A DNA stretch of 9,186 bases from CAZCGA01 sp964498075. Its GTDB lineage: Bacteria > Desulfobacterota > Binatia > HRBIN30. Of the stretch, positions 7,887 to 9,186 are shown piece after piece. The stretch spans positions 1-9,186 of the forward strand of contig CAZCGA010000199.1 in assembly GCA_964498075.1 (NCBI GenBank). The letters are read 5' to 3'. The position numbers and the translations under genes are program-made. The notes under the pieces were generated by a model. It was not told where the DNA came from. It made no database searches and saw nothing but the letters and a program-made list of their open reading frames with translations. How positions within the stretch are numbered: the first letter of the stretch is position 1; the number at the start of each line of letters is the position of its first letter.

Positions 7887-7902
7887 TGTTTCACGTGGAA
7901 CG
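7887..7902. promoter_or_regulatory. parS: Predicted parS site (ParB centromere binding)
   Basis: TGTTTCACGTGGAACG fits the general chromosomal parS pattern TGTTNCACGTGNAACA with one mismatch at the last base. It is an imperfect 16-bp palindrome with 6 of 8 complementary pairs centred on CACGTG. It begins at the first base after the mnmE stop and ends directly before the mnmG ribosome site. parS sites are known to cluster near the origin, and the mnmG-rsmG-parA-parB gene order is common, which supports the call. I saw no other CACGTG-centred copy in this window. Confidence 0.78.
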
Positions 7903-7915
7903 TGAGGAGCGACGC

Positions 7916-9186
7916 ATGGGTCCGTTCTCCAGAACCTTCGATGTGATCGTGGTGGGTGCCGGACACGCTGGCATCGAGGCGGCGCTCGCCGCGAGCCGCA
8001 TGGGTTGCGACACCCTGATGATCACTCTGAACCTCGATCACATCGGTCAGATGTCCTGCAACCCCGCCATCGGCGGCATCGGCAAGGGTCATCTCGTCAA
8101 GGAGATCGATGCCCTCGGGGGCGAGATGGCCAAGGCCATCGACGAGACGGGGATCCAGTTCCGCCAACTGAATACGAAGAAGGGTCCCGCCGTGCGCGCC
8201 TCGCGGGCACAGGCCGACAAGGCGCTGTACCGCCAACGCATGAAGCAGCGGCTCGAAATGGCGTCGGGGCTGACACTCTATCAGGGAAGCGTCGAGAATC
8301 TCCTGGTCCGCAGCGGCGAAGTGCACGGGGTGCAGACGCAGATGGGAGAGACCATCGAGGGCCGCAGCGTCATCCTGACCACCGGCACGTTCCTGAACGG
8401 ACTGATCCATATCGGCGAAAAGCAGATGGCAGCCGGCCGCGCCGGGGACTTTGCGTCGACGGGCGTGAGTGAACAACTGGCCGAGTTGGGCTTTCGCATC
8501 GCACGCCTGAAGACGGGCACCTGTCCCCGTCTCGACAGCCGAACGATCGACTACGGCGCATTGCAAGTGCAGCCCGGCGACGAACCGCCGTTGCCCTTCT
8601 CGTTTTCGACCGCGCGGATCACCCAGTCTCAGATCCCTTGCCACATCACCTACACCAACCACCACACCCACGAGATCATCCGCAACGCCCTCGGCCGCTC
8701 ACCGTTGTACAGCGGCCGCATCCAGGGCCGCGGACCACGCTATTGCCCATCAATCGAGGACAAGATCGTGCGCTTCGCTGACAAGGATCGCCACCAGATC
8801 TTCCTGGAGCCGGAAGGCAGAAACACCGTCGAGGTCTATCCGAACGGGCTTTCGACCAGTCTTCCGCTCGACGTGCAGATCGAGATGGTGCACTCGGTAC
8901 CGGGCCTCGAGAACGCCGTGATCATGCGGCCGGGCTACGCCATCGAGTACGATTACGCGGACCCCACGCAGCTGTTGCCGTCGTTGGAAACCAAGTTGCT
9001 CCGGGGGCTGTACCATGCAGGGCAGATCAACGGCACGACCGGCTACGAGGAGGCTGCCGCGCAAGGGCTCATGGCTGGGGTCAACGCGGCGCTCAAACTG
9101 CGCAACGAACCGCCAATCGTGCTGCAACGCGACCAGGCGTACATCGGCGTCCTCATCGACGATCTGGTCACCAAAGGCGTCGGCGG
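7916..9186 (+). CDS. mnmG: tRNA uridine-5-carboxymethylaminomethyl(34) synthesis enzyme MnmG, 3'-truncated by window edge
   Basis: MnmG is the FAD- and NADH-dependent partner of MnmE in modifying U34 of tRNAs. From the ATG at 7916 the frame is open to the window end, giving 423 complete codons of the usual ~620-630. The dinucleotide-binding loop GAGHAGIEAA (Gly14-x-Gly16-x2-Gly19) follows a short hydrophobic strand. SCNPAIGGIGKGHLV contains Cys48, and GPRYCPSIEDK contains Cys277; both match the two conserved cysteines of the family. PGYAIEYDY and NGTTGYEEAAAQG are further family signatures. The start has a strong ribosome site, TGAGGAG at 7903-7909, placed between parS and the ATG. It lies 29 nt after mnmE and the two are surely co-transcribed. 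No frameshift is visible. rsmG, parA and parB are the expected next genes but lie outside. Confidence 0.97.
   Translation, partial: MGPFSRTFDVIVVGAGHAGIEAALAASRMGCDTLMITLNLDHIGQMSCNPAIGGIGKGHLVKEIDALGGEMAKAIDETGIQFRQLNTKKGPAVRASRAQADKALYRQRMKQRLEMASGLTLYQGSVENLLVRSGEVHGVQTQMGETIEGRSVILTTGTFLNGLIHIGEKQMAAGRAGDFASTGVSEQLAELGFRIARLKTGTCPRLDSRTIDYGALQVQPGDEPPLPFSFSTARITQSQIPCHITYTNHHTHEIIRNALGRSPLYSGRIQGRGPRYCPSIEDKIVRFADKDRHQIFLEPEGRNTVEVYPNGLSTSLPLDVQIEMVHSVPGLENAVIMRPGYAIEYDYADPTQLLPSLETKLLRGLYHAGQINGTTGYEEAAAQGLMAGVNAALKLRNEPPIVLQRDQAYIGVLIDDLVTKGVG

Noticed and set aside
6737..8671. 644-codon open frame on the minus strand
   Set aside because: It is antisense to mnmE and mnmG, whose motifs are complete across it. 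The translated product is Ser/Arg-rich with no recognisable domain.

Overview
This 9.2-kb window comes from a GC-rich bacterial chromosome. All genes lie on the + strand and are tightly packed; the longest gap is 148 nt, so no stretch over 300 nt lacks a gene. The right two thirds is the classic rpmH-rnpA-yidD-yidC-jag-mnmE-mnmG block found close to the replication origin in many bacteria. A diderm is suggested by the long YidC (545 aa) with a large periplasmic P1 domain. A Jag/KhpB gene between yidC and mnmE fits deltaproteobacterial-type (Desulfobacterota, Myxococcota, Binatota-like) lineages better than Gammaproteobacteria. This placement is inference; no marker here fixes the phylum.

Layout: (1) 1-1780, the C-terminal part of a type I restriction enzyme subunit, HsdR, cut by the window edge. 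(2) 1781-1928, a 148-nt spacer with a 13-bp hairpin and a second inverted repeat. (3) 1929-2933, gpsA, followed after 15 nt by a small gene (2949-3212) encoding two tandem Cys/His modules that probably bind zinc. (4) A sigma70-like promoter at 3219-3248, then rpmH, rnpA, yidD, yidC, jag, mnmE and mnmG (the last cut by the right edge), with gaps of at most 36 nt or overlaps. A near-consensus ParB-binding parS site fills most of the mnmE-mnmG gap.

The core block links ribosome and tRNA biology with membrane biogenesis. L34 and RnpA serve translation and tRNA 5' maturation; YidD and YidC insert membrane proteins; KhpB binds RNA; MnmE and MnmG together modify U34 of tRNA anticodons. The parS site implies that a ParABS segregation system is encoded nearby.

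The most unusual point is rpmH/rnpA. The only ATG/GTG/TTG codon that yields a full-length RnpA is an ATG at 3292, with a good Shine-Dalgarno sequence, and it lies upstream of rpmH. The whole L34 gene would then be nested out of frame inside rnpA, as described for Thermus. The alternative is a CTG start at 3481 that overlaps the rpmH stop as CTGA. I see no CRISPR array, tRNA, rRNA or insertion sequence.
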